Shown: positions 1 through 10,086, numbered from the stretch's first letter. The stretch is DNA of 64,000 nt from a bacterium (GCA_021372615.1 JAJFUB010000041.1:24364-88363); one strand, 5' to 3'. Made by a program: numbers and translations. The notes: generated by a model from the letters alone, not told the origin.

Positions 1-1259
1 CTCACATCGGCCTGGTGCGCCTGCAGCGTGGTCGTGCTTACCGAACTGGTGTCCTGCGTGAACAGGATGGTGAGACCGTCCTGGCTCATGCTGGCGCGCA
101 GCACAGCATAGGTGGCATCCCACGGCAGCGGACGGATGATGGGAGTGCCGGGCTGGATCGTGTAGTCCTGCGAGCCGCCAAATGGGTAGCGGTCCAGCAT
201 GTGGTGGGTGCGCAGCCATCCCTGGGCCGCGCTACCCGGACCGGAGATCGAGATGTGGTTGTGCGTGTTCTGGTAGAAGAACTCGCGTACGGAAGTTGTG
301 TTGGCGAGGTCGAAGAAGAAGTTGTTCCAGTAGTTGCGGACCTTCAGGTCGGTGTTCCGGTTCTCGGGGGTGTTGTAGTAACCCGCTTCGCTGTCCCAGG
401 TCGGGCCGCAACCGTAGTGGTACTCGTCCCACTGCATGGACGTGCCGACCGGGTACCCGCCCGACAGCGCACCGCCCGCGGAGTCGGCGTAGGCGGTCGG
501 CGCCCACTGGCCAAACTCGCTGTTCAGCTTGGCGTCGTTGATGTTGCCCAACATCGCGTATTCGGCCCTGGCGGAGTAGGTGCCGGTCCACGATGCGCCC
601 CCCTGCGGGTAGAAGATATCGTCACCGGAGGTCTCGGTGCCACGGGCATTCAGTGGCGGGAAGTTCTCAGGCGAGAGGTCGCGCCACGCTGGGAACTCCG
701 CGATCAGGACGGCGATCTTCACCACTTCGCTGGCGCGCGTGCCAGCCATGGCGCTGTTCCCGGCCATCTGGGCCAGGGGCGATCCTGAGACGCCGGTGAA
801 CCCCAACGGAATGACGACCCAATCGCGCGGATGGAACAGGTCGGCGAACCACATCGCCAGCCGCACCGGCCACGGCTGCTCCTGCTTGAGCTTCCGCACA
901 TAGCTCTGGCCCAGACGCGAGCCCCTGTCCACGAGGTAACCCGAGCCCTCATAGGTGGCGCTGGGGGCGCTGAGCATCTGGCTCTGCTTGACGCGGTAGA
1001 AGTCGAGTTGCGCGCCGTCCCTGACGCGGAACTCCTCGATGACCTGCTTCTTGTCGCGGTGCTCGACCTCGCTCAGGAACTGCTCGGCCGCGCTGGTGCT
1101 GACGCCCTGTTCCTCGGCGACAGTGCGCACCGCATCCTGGCGAGTGGCCCCGGTCGTGATGGTCACGCCGGCCACAGCCGCGTGGTTAGGCAGATATGCC
1201 ACTAGGAGTAGGGCGAAGAGGAAGTGTGCACCAAGCCTCACGCGGGTCTTCTCGGTCAT
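1..1259 (-). CDS. Secreted M6-like metalloprotease, N-terminal part (runs off window)
   Basis: A frame open to the window edge encodes 419 residues with no stop. Residues 1-30 form a signal peptide (basic start, then FLFALLLVAYL, Ala-rich cleavage region). A segment near residues 190-200 (VVKIAVLIAEFPAWRD) and a later one (NTTSVREFFYQNTHNHISISG, residues about 328-348) resemble the conserved strand and the 'SvrdyYqenSyGk' region of M6/immune-inhibitor-A proteases. The HExxH zinc motif would lie beyond the window edge, so the family call is provisional. The ATG at 1259 follows AGGAGG. The 2146-residue secreted protein lies upstream on the same strand, and the two may work together outside the cell. 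Confidence 0.6.
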   Translation of the reverse strand, partial: MTEKTRVRLGAHFLFALLLVAYLPNHAAVAGVTITTGATRQDAVRTVAEEQGVSTSAAEQFLSEVEHRDKKQVIEEFRVRDGAQLDFYRVKQSQMLSAPSATYEGSGYLVDRGSRLGQSYVRKLKQEQPWPVRLAMWFADLFHPRDWVVIPLGFTGVSGSPLAQMAGNSAMAGTRASEVVKIAVLIAEFPAWRDLSPENFPPLNARGTETSGDDIFYPQGGASWTGTYSARAEYAMLGNINDAKLNSEFGQWAPTAYADSAGGALSGGYPVGTSMQWDEYHYGCGPTWDSEAGYYNTPENRNTDLKVRNYWNNFFFDLANTTSVREFFYQNTHNHISISGPGSAAQGWLRTHHMLDRYPFGGSQDYTIQPGTPIIRPLPWDATYAVLRASMSQDGLTILFTQDTSSVSTTTLQAHQADV

Positions 1260-1276
1260 CTTGAGGCCTCCTCAAG
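1260..1276 (-). promoter_or_regulatory. Ribosome binding site inside a hairpin
   Basis: Directly before the ATG at 1259 the minus strand reads CTTGAGG-AGG-CCTCAAG, a perfect 7-bp inverted repeat with a 3-base loop. The AGGAGG ribosome binding site sits in the stem and loop. If it folds in the mRNA it would mask the site. It could also be a chance palindrome around a strong Shine-Dalgarno sequence. Confidence 0.45.
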
Positions 1277-1584
1277 GGTTCACGACCACGGCAACGACTG
1301 GTCAGGGCACGGCCGAGCGACATGGCTGGACGTCTACGACCCGTTGCGTCACGGCTACGGCTGGGGCGGCACTGGCTGCCCCCGTACGGCATTCGGTCCC
1401 CCGTGGCGTTCTCTCCCGCAAGAGACCGCCTGGACCCAGATAGGGATGATGACTCCCCCGTCTGGCGCCCCACCCGGCGGGAAGCGGGCCCGCCGCGCCT
1501 GGTGCGTCTCATCCCGGGCCGCCTTACCCGCGCGGCCCGGGATGCCCCGATCAGTTGTGTCCGTCTGCGCTGGCCAACCGGCGC
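1260..1584. other. Gene-free gap of 325 bases
   Basis: It lies between two minus-strand secreted-protein genes. It holds the hairpin over the ribosome binding site at 1260-1276 and a 13-bp inverted repeat (CATCCCGGGCCGC at 1510-1522 with its complement at 1532-1544) just after the stop of the 2146-residue gene. The repeat could be a terminator stem but has no T-run. No convincing promoter or small gene was seen in the rest. Confidence 0.5.
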
Positions 1585-4500
1585 CTACTGCACCAGTAGC
1601 GGCGCCACCGTCGTCACCTGCTGCCCGTCCTCGGCCGAAGCCTGTACGCGCACCAGGTACCGGCCCGCTGGCACCCGCAGCCCGCTGTCGCTGCGCAGGT
1701 CCCAGGCGGCGGTGTTCACGCCGGCCTGACCCGCCGCGTCACGCGTCAGCACGCGGATCTGGCGGCCGGCCACGTTCATGATGGTCATCTGCACGCTCGC
1801 CGGGCGCGACAGCGTGTACGTCAGTGCCACGCCGCCGCCCTTGGCCGCCGTGGGCGATACCACGACGCTCAGCCCACCGCTCACGTTCGGCACGACGTCC
1901 AGCCGGAACTGGCGCTCGCCACCCGTGCCGGAGTTGTATGTGTACCCGCTGAGCGTCCGCGCCCACAGGCGCTTGCCCGACGCGACATCGGTCAGGTAGA
2001 CCGCCTTGTCCCGCGATACTTGGGACAGGTCGGGCAGCGACACCTTCACCGGCACGTTCTGCAGGTCCGTCTTGACCGTGAAGTTGTAGGTGAGGCTGCT
2101 GGCCGACGCGCCGCGGATGTCACACGTCAGCGCCGTCCCCTTGCTGTCGGTGAAGTAGACATCCACCGAGTTGCTGATGAACGGCGGGTTCTCCATGACG
2201 TAGGCGGCCGGGTTGGAGGCCGCGCATGTCACCATGCCCGCGCGCGCCGTCGTGTCCATGGTGCCGCCGGCCTGCGCATGGATCGGGATGACGAACTCGC
2301 CGCTGCTCCGCGTCCAAGTCGGCTGCTCGGCGGTGATCGTGGTCGTGAGGGCGCTCACCGTCACCGCGCGCGCGCTCGTGGACTTCATCCACATGGCCGA
2401 GTGCTGCGGCACCGAAGTCAGGGCGCCCACGCCACTGGCGTCACTCACCAGGACATAGCCGGTTCCGGGCTGGTAGATGTAGGCATAGTCGGAGACCGGC
2501 CCGCCAGCCGTCACACCCACGTTCCCCCACGGCAGCGCCGCGGCGTACGGGTTGCCCGTCATGTTCCAGCCGGCGTACACCAGCAGCGTGTAGTTCACGC
2601 TCGTGCGCGTCGGCGTCCCGGCGACATTGAGGACCGTCGCCGCATCGGTCCGCACCCAGAACCCGCGCCCCACCTTGACCTGCACCAGCTCCAGGGTCGG
2701 GTCGGTGTTCCCGGCGTGGTACTGCTCGCCGCTGGGATCCCACCGGAAGGTCGGCAGCGCGCCGAACACGGCTACCGGCGAGGTGTTCTCGGGTGTGATC
2801 GGCAGGGACAGGAAGCTCAGCCCTGCCGGTAGGTTCACCGTGTAGATCGGCACCCCGACGAAGTCCACCTCGGTCACGCTGGCATCCAGGGCGACGCTCT
2901 CGGAGGTCGGCCGGAACACGTACCCCGTCAGCGCCGGCTGCACCGTCCAGGTGCCAGGGAGCAGGCCGGATATGGTGTAGGTGCCGGCATCGTTCGACAC
3001 CGCTGTCCCAGTGCCCGTATCCCCGGTCGCCGTGACGGTGACCCCGCCCAGGCGGCCGCCGCTCAGATCGGTGATCACGCCGCTGATACTGAAGGTCTCC
3101 AGCGCGCCCACGAAGTTCTGGTTCGTCGCCGCCGGCCCGAGCGTCACCGACCGCGACGCGGGGGTGAACACGTAGCGTGACAGCGACGGCTCGATAGTGT
3201 AGTCACCCGCCGGCAGGTCCAGCAACTGGTACACCCCGGCCGCGTTGGTGACGGCCGTCCGTGAGCCGACTGTCACGGTCACGCCCTGCATGCCGGCGCC
3301 GTTGCCATCCGTGATGATGCCGGTGATGTCAAAGGCCGCCTGCCACACGAAGTCCACGCCGGTGGCGTTGGCGTCCGCAATGGTCGCTGTCTTGGACGTG
3401 GGCGTGAAGGCATAGCCCCGCAGCGTGGGGGTCACCGTGTACGTCCCGTTGACCATCCCCACGATGGTGTAGTCGCCGGCGGCGTTGGTGAGCGCCCACT
3501 GGTCACCGGTAGACACCACGACGTTCTCCAACCCCACTCCGGTGCTGCTCCTCACCGAGCCCGAGATCGTGTACGTCGGCGGCCCGGCGATGGTGAACCG
3601 CCACGAACTCGTGGCCGTCTTCCCGCCCAGGTCATAGGCCACAACGGTGACGTTGACCACCGCGCGGTAGGCAAAGTCATTGGCCGGGTTGTACACCACG
3701 GTGTACTTGGCGGCCGTGCCGGTGATCGTCGGCGTGCCGACATCCACCGCCACCCCGTCCGCGGTCACGGTCGTCGTCAGCTTGGTGCGGTCCACGCCCG
3801 TGCCGCTGTCACTCACCGTGAAGCTGATGTTGGTCCCCGGCGCGATGTCCAGCGCCCGATCCGCCGGGAACTGGTCGGCGATGACCGGAGGCTGCTGGTC
3901 CGTGGACTGCACCGGGCCAAACACGTTGGAGTCGACCGACTCGTTGGTGCCGTCGTAGGCGCGGACCATGTAGTAGTAGTCCGTCCCATCCGCCGCCGTA
4001 GTGTCAGCGTAGCTCGTCTGCCCCGCCGCGGCTGTCCCCAGCATGGTGCTGAAGCCCGTTGCGGTCGCGTCCCGCCGGTAGATGTGGTATTCCTTCACAT
4101 CGTTCTGCCCGCCGCCGTCATCCGGCGACAGCGTCCACGTGACCGCGATCGTGCCGCCCAGACCCGGATCAATCGCCGCCACGTTCGACGGCGGCTCCGG
4201 CGGGATGTTGTCTATCGCCGAGACCGGCCCGGCCGGGGTCGAGTCGGCCGACTCGTTCGCCCCGTCCCACGCCCGCACCACGTAGTAGTACAGTGTGCCG
4301 GTCACAGCCGTTGTGTCCTGCAGCGTGTAGGCCGCCGACTTGGTGGCAGTGATCGTCTGCAACGGCGTCGTCGGGTAGCTCCCGGATGTGGTCGTGCGGT
4401 ACAGCCGGTACTCCGTCACGTCGTCGGCGCCGCCGCCGTCGTCCTGGCTGGCGTTGAAGGTCAGGTCAATGACCCCGCCGTTGTCGTTCGGGTGGTCCTG

Positions 4501-7500
4501 GGCCAGCAGCGACTGCGGCGCACCCGGCGGCTCGTCCACCACCGGGCCATTGTAGTAACTCGGCGTCACGCCCTGGATCGGCAGCCGTGCCCGGTCCAGC
4601 CCGTCGGAGGCGATGAACCAGTACCGATGCGGCGTGCCCTCCACCAGCCCGGTGACCGAGTACTGGTAGACCGCTCCGTCGGTGTAGTCCTCGTCGGTCG
4701 AGTCCACCTTCGTCATGTCGTACTCGGTCCCGTCAATCACCACCCGCACGTAGTCGGGCGGATTGCCGGCTACACCGGCGAACTGGTCGATATCGGTGTA
4801 GATGACCGTGTAGGTGAACGTGGTGCTGACCCGCCCGGTGTTCGGATCAAGCCCCGGCGGGTTGGTCGCGTCGCTGCCGTTGTCCGTGGACTGGAAGCTC
4901 AGCGTCGGCGGCGTGTTGGCCTTGACATTGGGGCCGTCCTCGTAGGCGTTCGGCGTGGACGTCGGGTCCGCCGGGTTGCTTGGTTCACCGGCGAAGGTGA
5001 ACGTCGCGTTCGAGGCCGAGGCCGGGTAGCGCAGCGAGCCGTCCGAAGCCTGTGCCCGGAAGATGTGCTGCCCCTCCGTGAGCTTCACTGCCACGGTCTT
5101 GTAGACCGCGCCGTCGGTGTAGACCGTGTCGCCGGTGTTGTCCGGGGACATGTTCAGCACGGTCGCCGGGGCGTCCACCGTCCCGTCAATGCCCAGCCGA
5201 ATGGCCGCCGGCATGTTGTTCTCTTGGTCGGTGTAGGTCACCGAGAAGATGAATGGGGTCGCCGTGGTGCCGTCATACCCGGTCGCCGCGTCGGGAGTGA
5301 AGCGGAAGTCGGTCAGGACCGGGGCCGTGTTCTGGATGACCTCCGGGCCGTCGAAGGCGCCGCTGAGCGGCAGGCGTACCGTCTCGCCCTCCACCTTCAT
5401 GTTGCTGTCGGTGGGGTCTATCCAGCAGCCCCAGTCATCCACGAACACGAAGTAGTAGCGATGCACGCCCGGCCCCAACTCGACATACGTGGCGCTGTTG
5501 AACACGTAGTCCTTGCCATCCGAGTAGTCCGTGTCGGCGGAGCTGGCCGGCAGCATCGTGCCGTGGAACCAGTTCGAGATGCGGAAGCGGTTCGTCGCGG
5601 CTACCCCATCGGTGAGCGCTGTCGAGCCGGACGCGAGCACGATCTGGGTGGCCGTGTTGCTGGTGATGGCATAGGTCTTCCCCGTCGCCGGCCCCGACAG
5701 TATCTCTGCCCTGTAGTTCCCCCCCGCCAACTCGTTGACCGCGTAGCCCGTCCCGCCGGTCGTCGTGTAGTTGATCGTCGTCTCATTGGATACCGACGAC
5801 ACCCGGCCCTCGCCGTTGGGGTTCCCGAACAGGTCCAGGTAGATCGAGGTCTCGAAGGGCCGGTCACCATCGGAACTGGTGTCCAGCATCTGGCCATCGG
5901 GGTCGGTATAGGTGACCTTGAACGTGAAGTCGTCGCCCGTGGCCCCGCCCGTCTGGGTGACGCTCTGCCCCGTCAGCGCTGGCGCGGCGTTGACGCGGAA
6001 CGAGTAGAAGTCGTTCTCGCCCGTGCTGTCGCTGGCCACACCCATGTCGCCGGGGTCGTCGAGGCTCCCGCCATTGTACGTGTACCGCGCCGGGCGATTC
6101 GGGAAAGTCGCCTGCCGAATGCCGTCGCTGGTCACGAAGTAGTAGTTGTAGTCGCCCGCGCCGCCGCCACCCGGAAGCTGGTCCGGCGTCGTCACATACT
6201 GGTAGACGCACCCGTCACGGTAGTTCGTGTCCGTCGCGTCCAGCTTCTCCATCGTGTAGCCAGACCAGCTACCCAGGGAGACGCCATCGTCGTTCCTGCG
6301 GATCATCACGCGGATGTAGGCGGGGGGCAGGTTGCTCGACTGCCAGTAGTTGACCCGCAGCGTGTAGGTGCTGGCTGACGTCCACTTGCCACCCCGGAAC
6401 GGCGCCGTGGCGTCCGTCTCGGGCCGGATGTTCGCGAAGTTGGGCAGGATGGTGTCGTCGTTGGTCACGCGCCACGGGCCGACCGGGGTGAATGTGGGGT
6501 CAGGGCCCGCGCCCAGTTCGGGCAGGAAGGGGTTAGCGGCGGCCTGAGGCGGGTTCACGCCCAGCGCGCTGCCGCTTTGGAACGGCTCAATCGAGCCACG
6601 GGGGAAGTACGGATGCGCGGTCAGCATCGGGTTGATGGCGGGGTACAAGCCGCTCTGCGAGCTGTACGGGTACCCGTGGCCCCCGTTGGCGCCGTCCGCA
6701 TCGTCGTACCGCTGCACCACCGGGGTGACTTCCATGTCGCCCGTGCCGCCGCGGATCGGGCGCATGTACTCGTTGGCGAGCTCATCGCCGGGACGCCCGA
6801 CCTGCAGCCACACGCGGTTGCCGTCCGGCGGGCTGAAGTCGGCACTCGCCAGGAACTCATACGTGTGGCCCCCCACCTGCATCGAGACGTAGTTGTTGGA
6901 TGCGGGGCGCCCCTGCAGCCCGGCGGCATAGTAGTCGTTCAACTCGTCCCCGGGAGCGTCGAACGGGTACAGGAACAAGTTGTCCATGAAGTTCTGGTAG
7001 TCGGTCGGCAACAGCGTGTAGAAGTAGATGATGCCGTTGCCGTCATGTGGCTCGCTGTCGTTGGGGTTCTCGCGGATCATGTAGTGCGGCCGCGAGCGGT
7101 CACCGTCAATGATCAGCACGACCTCCGGCGCCTGCCAGATGTGTGACTCGCCCGTCTGGTCGGCGAAGTCGTCCATCCGTGGGCGCAGGGACGACCAGGC
7201 GCCCGTCGGCGTGGACCAAGACCATGCGCCTGCCCCATAGGTCCACCAGTCCGCACTCCAGTCCGTGTCCCGCGTGGCGTTCGCCCGACCGTTGTCGAAG
7301 TTGGCGAAGGTCCCCCGCGGCAATCCAGGCGCAGTGTTCGTGCCAAACCGCGGCAGCAGGTCCAGGCTCTGGTGTAGGTCCATCCGGTACTGCACCCGGA
7401 AGGTGAAGGTGCTGCTGCTGGAGCCATAGTCCTGACCGGCTACCGGCCCGTCCACCGACAGCGGGTCCACCCCGACGGCCATGCCGGACCACCAGTCCAG

Positions 7501-8025
7501 AATCGCGGCGTTGTCCCACCCGGTATTGTAGGTGCCTGCGGCACTGATGGTCGTCGCCGTCCCGCCAGATGCGGGGACGGTGGTGGCGTAGATCGTGAAG
7601 GCGAAGTCCTCGGCGCCGTTCCCCTGACGGACCTGCCCGATGACCTCGGTCGGACAGTGCGCGGCGCCCCTGTAGTCATATCCCGCATACGGGCCGATCG
7701 TGTAGGCCCAGACGCTGCTCGAGCCCCCGCTGATCAGGTAGCGCGTGACGCCGTCCGAGACGTCGTTCCAGTCGCCGTTGGGCTTGGGGAAGATCTGCGT
7801 GGTGCCGCCGACGCCCACGATGTGCATGTCCGTGAGGACTTCCGTGTTCGCGATCGTCAGAACCGCGCGGAAGTACCGCTCGGAGTTGCCCGTGGCATTC
7901 TGAGGGTATACCCCGTCCCCCCCATACCCCAAGACCAGGGTCGCGCCGTGTGCGGCGCAGCCTGTCACGATGAGTGCGAGCACGAGCAGAGGAAGCGATG
8001 AGTACTTGCGCACTGGATGGATCAC
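1585..8025 (-). CDS. Giant secreted multi-domain protein (Ig-like, FN3, CarboxypepD-reg, FlgD-like)
   Basis: 2146 residues. I chose the GTG at 8025: an ATG 117 bases further upstream gives a non-signal-like leader, whereas GTG gives a basic start, a hydrophobic stretch and a lipobox-like VTGC, with GGAGG upstream. In order there are: a N-terminal region with Tyr/Trp-rich segments; several beta-sandwich repeats built on 'VTYTDxxxxxP..VRLxIDGT' and 'YxDGAVYQY'; two fibronectin type III domains (PGAPQSL..., PPEPPSN...); a Big_5-like Ig domain; three carboxypeptidase-regulatory-like repeats ('YTISGxV...GxxxxNxxGxYTI'); and a FlgD-like Ig domain at the C-terminus (NVAGRQIRVL...WDLRSDSG). No catalytic motif was recognised. 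It is probably a surface or secreted binding or adhesion protein. Transcription likely starts at the promoter at 8244-8272. Confidence 0.8.
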   Translation of the reverse strand: MIHPVRKYSSLPLLVLALIVTGCAAHGATLVLGYGGDGVYPQNATGNSERYFRAVLTIANTEVLTDMHIVGVGGTTQIFPKPNGDWNDVSDGVTRYLISGGSSSVWAYTIGPYAGYDYRGAAHCPTEVIGQVRQGNGAEDFAFTIYATTVPASGGTATTISAAGTYNTGWDNAAILDWWSGMAVGVDPLSVDGPVAGQDYGSSSSTFTFRVQYRMDLHQSLDLLPRFGTNTAPGLPRGTFANFDNGRANATRDTDWSADWWTYGAGAWSWSTPTGAWSSLRPRMDDFADQTGESHIWQAPEVVLIIDGDRSRPHYMIRENPNDSEPHDGNGIIYFYTLLPTDYQNFMDNLFLYPFDAPGDELNDYYAAGLQGRPASNNYVSMQVGGHTYEFLASADFSPPDGNRVWLQVGRPGDELANEYMRPIRGGTGDMEVTPVVQRYDDADGANGGHGYPYSSQSGLYPAINPMLTAHPYFPRGSIEPFQSGSALGVNPPQAAANPFLPELGAGPDPTFTPVGPWRVTNDDTILPNFANIRPETDATAPFRGGKWTSASTYTLRVNYWQSSNLPPAYIRVMIRRNDDGVSLGSWSGYTMEKLDATDTNYRDGCVYQYVTTPDQLPGGGGAGDYNYYFVTSDGIRQATFPNRPARYTYNGGSLDDPGDMGVASDSTGENDFYSFRVNAAPALTGQSVTQTGGATGDDFTFKVTYTDPDGQMLDTSSDGDRPFETSIYLDLFGNPNGEGRVSSVSNETTINYTTTGGTGYAVNELAGGNYRAEILSGPATGKTYAITSNTATQIVLASGSTALTDGVAATNRFRISNWFHGTMLPASSADTDYSDGKDYVFNSATYVELGPGVHRYYFVFVDDWGCWIDPTDSNMKVEGETVRLPLSGAFDGPEVIQNTAPVLTDFRFTPDAATGYDGTTATPFIFSVTYTDQENNMPAAIRLGIDGTVDAPATVLNMSPDNTGDTVYTDGAVYKTVAVKLTEGQHIFRAQASDGSLRYPASASNATFTFAGEPSNPADPTSTPNAYEDGPNVKANTPPTLSFQSTDNGSDATNPPGLDPNTGRVSTTFTYTVIYTDIDQFAGVAGNPPDYVRVVIDGTEYDMTKVDSTDEDYTDGAVYQYSVTGLVEGTPHRYWFIASDGLDRARLPIQGVTPSYYNGPVVDEPPGAPQSLLAQDHPNDNGGVIDLTFNASQDDGGGADDVTEYRLYRTTTSGSYPTTPLQTITATKSAAYTLQDTTAVTGTLYYYVVRAWDGANESADSTPAGPVSAIDNIPPEPPSNVAAIDPGLGGTIAVTWTLSPDDGGGQNDVKEYHIYRRDATATGFSTMLGTAAAGQTSYADTTAADGTDYYYMVRAYDGTNESVDSNVFGPVQSTDQQPPVIADQFPADRALDIAPGTNISFTVSDSGTGVDRTKLTTTVTADGVAVDVGTPTITGTAAKYTVVYNPANDFAYRAVVNVTVVAYDLGGKTATSSWRFTIAGPPTYTISGSVRSSTGVGLENVVVSTGDQWALTNAAGDYTIVGMVNGTYTVTPTLRGYAFTPTSKTATIADANATGVDFVWQAAFDITGIITDGNGAGMQGVTVTVGSRTAVTNAAGVYQLLDLPAGDYTIEPSLSRYVFTPASRSVTLGPAATNQNFVGALETFSISGVITDLSGGRLGGVTVTATGDTGTGTAVSNDAGTYTISGLLPGTWTVQPALTGYVFRPTSESVALDASVTEVDFVGVPIYTVNLPAGLSFLSLPITPENTSPVAVFGALPTFRWDPSGEQYHAGNTDPTLELVQVKVGRGFWVRTDAATVLNVAGTPTRTSVNYTLLVYAGWNMTGNPYAAALPWGNVGVTAGGPVSDYAYIYQPGTGYVLVSDASGVGALTSVPQHSAMWMKSTSARAVTVSALTTTITAEQPTWTRSSGEFVIPIHAQAGGTMDTTARAGMVTCAASNPAAYVMENPPFISNSVDVYFTDSKGTALTCDIRGASASSLTYNFTVKTDLQNVPVKVSLPDLSQVSRDKAVYLTDVASGKRLWARTLSGYTYNSGTGGERQFRLDVVPNVSGGLSVVVSPTAAKGGGVALTYTLSRPASVQMTIMNVAGRQIRVLTRDAAGQAGVNTAAWDLRSDSGLRVPAGRYLVRVQASAEDGQQVTTVAPLLVQ

Positions 8026-8243
8026 GGGATCCCCATCCTCCTGTCTTGAGGTGCAGGCCCGACGTACCACCGCCGCAGCCCACCAACTGCCACCGCTCTT
8101 GCCGTCGGCCCCACGGAGCCCCGACGGTCGCATGGCAGGCACACAAAAACCTACTGGCGGCCCGGCTGGGCGCCGGTCGCAGTCGTCCCGACCTGAGCAA
8201 AGCCTGTGCTATGCCTGTAAATCAACCTGCGATAACCCCGTGT

Positions 8244-8272
8244 ATTGTAGTTCAACAGGGCACCCAAGTCAA
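8244..8272 (-). promoter_or_regulatory. Sigma70-type promoter for the 2146-residue protein
   Basis: On the minus strand there is TTGACT (8267-8272), a 17-base spacer, then TACAAT (8244-8249), close to consensus in an otherwise GC-rich region. The -35 box overlaps the stop codon of ogt. The expected start near 8237 leaves a leader of about 210 bases before the GTG at 8025. Confidence 0.7.
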
Positions 8273-8838
8273 CGTCGGAATGTCGCGCCCAGACCGGCCC
8301 AGACGCTGGCGCTGTCGGCTCCCTGTCCCGCCACCTCCGCCCAGCCCGCTTGCTGCCTCTCCATCGCCAGCAGAGCCTCCTTCAGGGCCGTGCCATACCC
8401 ATACCCACCCAGCCCTCCCCCGGCCGCTATGACCCGGTGACAGGGCACCACCAGCGGCAGCCGGTTGGTGGCCATCACCTGCCCCACTGCCCGCGCCGCC
8501 CCCGGCTGCCCGCAGCGCCGGGCCAACTCACCGTAACTGACGGTCTCACCGTACGGAACCTCCGCGCACGCCCGCAGCACCCGCTCCTGGAACGCCGTCC
8601 CGCCCGCCAGGTCCACAGGGATCTCGAACCGCCGGCGGCGCCCGCCGAAGTACGCCCGCAGTTGCTCTGCCGCTTCTTGCACGATGGCCCGCGCCTCCGC
8701 AGGCCCGCCTGCCCCCTGCAGCTCGGCCGCTACCGCTTCCCGGGCCACCAGCCGCACTGACGCCAACCCACTCCGCGTGGCCATGAGCACACACGGCCCT
8801 GGCGGCAGCTCAACTGTCAGGATGGCATGTTCCCGCAT
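8269..8838 (-). CDS. ogt: Methylated-DNA--protein-cysteine methyltransferase
   Basis: 189 residues from the ATG at 8838; a TTG at 8895 is in frame but adds an unlike leader. It transfers the O6-alkyl group from guanine to its own cysteine, in the cytoplasm. The C-terminal domain has the helix-turn-helix (FQERVLRACAEVPYGETVSYGELA) and the active-site PCHRV with Cys133, followed by the conserved GGYGYG turn and the LLxxE-type helix. Length and motif order match Ogt/MGMT. It is probably monocistronic, since the next gene has its own promoter overlapping the ogt stop. Confidence 0.93.
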   Translation of the reverse strand: MREHAILTVELPPGPCVLMATRSGLASVRLVAREAVAAELQGAGGPAEARAIVQEAAEQLRAYFGGRRRRFEIPVDLAGGTAFQERVLRACAEVPYGETVSYGELARRCGQPGAARAVGQVMATNRLPLVVPCHRVIAAGGGLGGYGYGTALKEALLAMERQQAGWAEVAGQGADSASVWAGLGATFRR

Positions 8839-9039
8839 ATCGCGGAGGCTCTTCCAACTGCTTGAGTTAGGGAACTCGACCAGGGGACAACGCAACAGAC
8901 TACTACACGCGAAACATAGTTACCTACTTCGGCCGATAGATAGTAACAACCGAGGCTCTGCAAAGGGTCCCTCTGCTTTTCCGCACGGCTCCAGGGAACT
9001 GTGCAGCCCTTCCGTGTCCCTGTCCCCCCTGACTGAGGC

Positions 9040-10086
9040 TCAGCCACGTACGGCGCGGCTGATCGCCAGGAAATTGGCCTGCCAGCGGTCCTCGGGCACA
9101 TCCTCCGTGATCCCGATCAGGAACCGGTCCGCCTCCCCGTTCTGGGCGATCAAGTCTCGGGTCGTCTCGTACACCACCTCCGCCGATGACAGGTGCACCG
9201 AGGAGGGGAAGTTGATCCACAGCACCTTGTCCGGCCACGCCGCCCGTGCCTCGGCCAGTGTCATGTCCGTATCCGGGGCCGGCGTGAAGGCCTCAACGAT
9301 ATCTATACCCGAATCAGCGATCTCTTGCGCAAAAAGTCTGCAGTTTGCATCAAGATGCACCAGGAGCTGCTTTCCCTGTCGGTGCAACTCCTCCGCCAGC
9401 TCGTTGTAGTGTGGTAGGACGTAGTTGCGGAACCGTTCTGTTCCCACAATCTCGGGGCTGACGTTCCCGCCGTACTGGACTACCTGGTGCGGGCTCTCGG
9501 CCAGGATCTTGTAGCAGCGCCGGTTCCGCTCGTGCAGGGCCCGATAGAGCCGCATCAACTCATCCCGCCGCTCCATCCACTCGATCGTGAACGTCTCGAC
9601 ACCCATATAGGTGTAGATGAGCCCCTGCAGCGGCGAATACCCCGGCATCCCGCCCCGCAGGTACACATCCTCCCCCAGCCACTCCTGCGCCTTGATGACG
9701 CTGGCGTAGTCCGCCACGAACTGCGTGTCATTCGCCTGGAAGATCAGCTTCTCGTAGTCCTCGGGGCCCTTGAAGGGCAACTCATGGCGCCACGAAGTGA
9801 AATCCGCTGGTTCTGACAGGCTCGTCAGGTCCCCCTTGGGCGTGTGCGTGACCGTCCGCACCATGCCTTTGCCCGTTCTCTCATCAGTATAAGAGTATGT
9901 GTCCGTCGTACAGTTGGGGGTCACCGTGCTGTAGCCGACATAGCGCCGGTTCATGATGCACAGGCCCTCGTTGCGCAGTTGGCGCTCGACGGCGCACTGG
10001 GGGATCTTGTACTCATAGACGGTGAAGGGCACGTGATCGGGCTTCTGCCCGGCAATGACCATCTCGACGCGCTGTCGGGGTGTCAT
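9040..10086 (-). CDS. Uroporphyrinogen decarboxylase-family protein (URO-D-like)
   Basis: 348 residues. The ATG at 10086 has GTGAGC upstream, and an earlier in-frame start would run through an intergenic repeat, so it is rejected. The start (MTPRQRVEMVIAGQKPDHVPF) is the typical URO-D-family opening, and 'HLDANCRLFAQEIADSGIDIVEAFTPAPDTDMTL' matches the later barrel strands of the methyltransferase branch. No other heme gene is near, so corrinoid-dependent methyl transfer or an uncharacterised role is more likely than heme synthesis. The substrate cannot be told from sequence. Confidence 0.75.
   Translation of the reverse strand: MTPRQRVEMVIAGQKPDHVPFTVYEYKIPQCAVERQLRNEGLCIMNRRYVGYSTVTPNCTTDTYSYTDERTGKGMVRTVTHTPKGDLTSLSEPADFTSWRHELPFKGPEDYEKLIFQANDTQFVADYASVIKAQEWLGEDVYLRGGMPGYSPLQGLIYTYMGVETFTIEWMERRDELMRLYRALHERNRRCYKILAESPHQVVQYGGNVSPEIVGTERFRNYVLPHYNELAEELHRQGKQLLVHLDANCRLFAQEIADSGIDIVEAFTPAPDTDMTLAEARAAWPDKVLWINFPSSVHLSSAEVVYETTRDLIAQNGEADRFLIGITEDVPEDRWQANFLAISRAVRG

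Noticed and set aside
4084..6378. A 764-codon open frame opposite the giant secreted protein
   Set aside because: It is antisense to a repeat-rich, clearly secreted protein, has an Arg/Val-rich composition typical of high-GC shadows, and has no recognisable motif.
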